Positions 14,062-15,205 of a stretch of 15,205 nucleotides of DNA are shown here, one piece after another. A model generated the notes under the pieces. It saw nothing but the letters and a program-made list of their open reading frames with translations, did not search any database and was not told the DNA's origin. The stretch is from UBA1425 sp045537495 (lineage in GTDB: Bacteria > Bacillota > Clostridia > Oscillospirales > Acutalibacteraceae): NCBI GenBank assembly GCA_045537495.1, contig JAZSPN010000125.1:1-15205 (forward strand). The letters run 5' to 3'. The position numbers and the translations under genes are program-made. Numbering within the stretch: the stretch's first letter is position 1; each line of letters begins with the position of its first letter.

Positions 14062-14961
14062 ATGGATAAGTATTTAATTATCAATGCCGACGATTTCGGT
14101 ATGTCGCACTCTTCCAATCTTGCCATCATGGATATTTTCAAGAGCGGAGGCTCACTTACATCGTCAACGATCATGGCTCCGTGTCCGTGGGCCTACGAAG
14201 CGGCACTTTTCGCAAAAGAGAATCCCGAGCTTGCCATCGGTGTCCACTGGACACTTACAAGCGAGTGGGGCAAGTATCGCTGGGCTCCCGTAAATACAAA
14301 CAATACGACGCTCATGGACGAAACGGAACACTTCATGTGGCACGAGAGCGATCAGGTCGAGGAAAACGCCGATATCGACGAGATTGAGGATGAAATTATT
14401 GCTCAGATTGAGCTTCTTAAAAAGTTCGGTCTCAATCCTTCGCACGTTGACAACCACATGGGATCTATCTACGGTATCGAAACGGGCAGATTAGAGCTTC
14501 TCAACGTGGCATTCGACGTTGCGGGAAAATACGGTTATCCTTTCCGCTTCCCTTCGAATTTTATGCTTGATCAGCTTGACAACGAAACTCTCGGAATCAA
14601 GATCGATAAAGAGATTATCGTTCAGTTTGCAAAGAACGTAATTGACTATGCGAACGAAAAGAAGGTCGCAATGCCCGACTATCTCATTCCGAATGAGTGG
14701 AACGGACCTCAGAATGACAGCTACGAGAATTTCAGAGAATATCTCTATGAGCTTTACAGATCATTCCCCGAGGGTATTACGGAAACGTATCTTCATCCCG
14801 CGGTTGAGAGCGAGGAAATAAAGGCGATTACGGGCAACTGGAAAAAGCGTACATGGGAATACGAAATCATGAAGGATCCCAAAACGCGTCAGCACATCGA
14901 AGCTTGCGGAATCAAGCTTATCAATTACAGAGATCTCAAAAAGATGCGCTTCGGCGAATAA
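14062..14961 (+). CDS. ChbG/YdjC-family carbohydrate deacetylase
   Basis: A 299-residue protein of the YdjC/ChbG family, metal-dependent enzymes that remove acetyl groups from chito-oligosaccharides or related amino sugars. The N-terminus YLIINADDFGMS (4-15) holds the metal-binding aspartates D10/D11. GVHWTLTSE (60-68) contributes H62, SHVDNHMGS (127-135) contributes H128 and H132, and YLHPAVESEE is the late conserved block. No signal peptide is present, so it acts in the cytosol, unlike the secreted PHP protein before it. AAAGGG ends six bases before the ATG, and 17 bases separate it from the PHP gene, so the two form an operon. The substrate is not necessarily chitin-derived. Confidence 0.88.
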   Translation: MDKYLIINADDFGMSHSSNLAIMDIFKSGGSLTSSTIMAPCPWAYEAALFAKENPELAIGVHWTLTSEWGKYRWAPVNTNNTTLMDETEHFMWHESDQVEENADIDEIEDEIIAQIELLKKFGLNPSHVDNHMGSIYGIETGRLELLNVAFDVAGKYGYPFRFPSNFMLDQLDNETLGIKIDKEIIVQFAKNVIDYANEKKVAMPDYLIPNEWNGPQNDSYENFREYLYELYRSFPEGITETYLHPAVESEEIKAITGNWKKRTWEYEIMKDPKTRQHIEACGIKLINYRDLKKMRFGE

Positions 14962-14974
14962 TTCAACAGCACTC

Positions 14975-15004
14975 AAACGGTCGGGACTCCCCGACCGTTT
15001 TTTT
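14975..15004 (+). terminator. Rho-independent terminator of the PHP-deacetylase operon
   Basis: AAACGGTCGGG (14975-14985) pairs perfectly with CCCGACCGTTT (14990-15000) around an ACTC loop. A run of seven T's spans 14998-15004. It lies 13 bases after the deacetylase stop. Confidence 0.93.
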
Positions 15005-15017
15005 GCGCACGCTATGA

Positions 15018-15205
15018 CTTCGAGAAAGAAAGTCGGATGCAAACGGAACAACGCTTCTTTTCGGAAACTTCAAGCCGTGCACAATTGCGATAACGAATGC
15101 ACCGTCCGAAACGGATTACAAGACGTCGTTCAGACTGAGTGCACAGCTCATAAACGGTACGGGCGATGAAAAGGTCACTTGGTCTTCATCAAACGAAAAA
15201 ATTCT
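15018..15205 (+). pseudogene. Start-less Ig-like (Big_2) surface protein fragment, runs off the window
   Basis: After TGA at 15015-15017 this frame stays open to the window end (62 codons). It reads like a real protein, ending in TSFRLSAQLINGTGDEK and then VTWSSSNEKI, the conserved WSSSN of bacterial Ig-like group 2 domains found on surface proteins. No ATG, GTG or TTG occurs in the frame, no signal peptide is encoded, and no ribosome binding site or promoter is visible in the 13 bases after the terminator. It therefore looks like an internal segment whose 5' part was lost or moved. A frameshift near 15018 or an assembly junction are alternatives. Confidence 0.55.

Noticed and set aside
1..15205. 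CRISPR arrays, tRNA or rRNA genes, insertion sequences, prophage
   Set aside because: I saw no regularly spaced repeats, cloverleaf or rRNA sequence, transposase or phage motifs.

Overview
The window looks like chromosome from a low-to-mid-GC Clostridia member, most likely an Oscillospiraceae/Ruminococcaceae-type gut anaerobe. The reasons are strong GGAGG-type ribosome binding sites, an HPr carrying the Ser46 regulatory site, the rsmD-coaD-coiled-coil gene order, and a 2-hydroxyacyl-CoA-dehydratase-type activase that implies anaerobic Fe-S chemistry. This placement is inferred from gene content and style; no rRNA is present to confirm it.

Left part (1-1676). The 3' end of an upstream gene overlaps, by ATGA, a 62-residue cysteine-rich protein. 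A hairpin separates this pair from a convergent gene for a signal-less, four-Asp-box sialidase-like protein with a good promoter of its own. After the divergent intergenic region, an HPr gene (ptsH) has a clear extended -10 promoter and is followed by uvrC, which starts at TTG.

Middle (3889-7143). A promoter drives rsmD-coaD-coiled-coil gene, closed by a strong hairpin. A gene-poor stretch of about 450 bp follows, with a second hairpin terminator, helically phased TTTGT repeats and a possible minus-strand promoter. Next is a minus-strand secreted alpha/beta hydrolase.

Right part (7189-14961). Divergent from the hydrolase is a tight gene set: two tandem PlsC-type acyltransferases (ATGA overlap), a 967-residue protein with two ASKHA activase domains plus a cysteine-rich C-terminal region, and a 423-residue partner. 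The last two correspond to one roughly 1400-residue protein in related bacteria. Here they lie in the same reading frame, separated by a single TAA that forms part of an SD sequence. By family they are ATP-driven low-potential electron-transfer or dehydratase-like Fe-S proteins of unknown substrate. A secreted PHP-family metallohydrolase with its own promoter and a ChbG/YdjC-type deacetylase follow, ending at a textbook terminator.

Right edge (15018-15205). Immediately after the terminator is an open frame resembling a bacterial Ig-like (Big_2) surface-protein segment, with no start codon or RBS. It looks like a headless gene remnant or a junction.

The most noteworthy element is the acyltransferase plus split activase/dehydratase operon (7189-12609), whose biochemical role cannot be read from the sequence.
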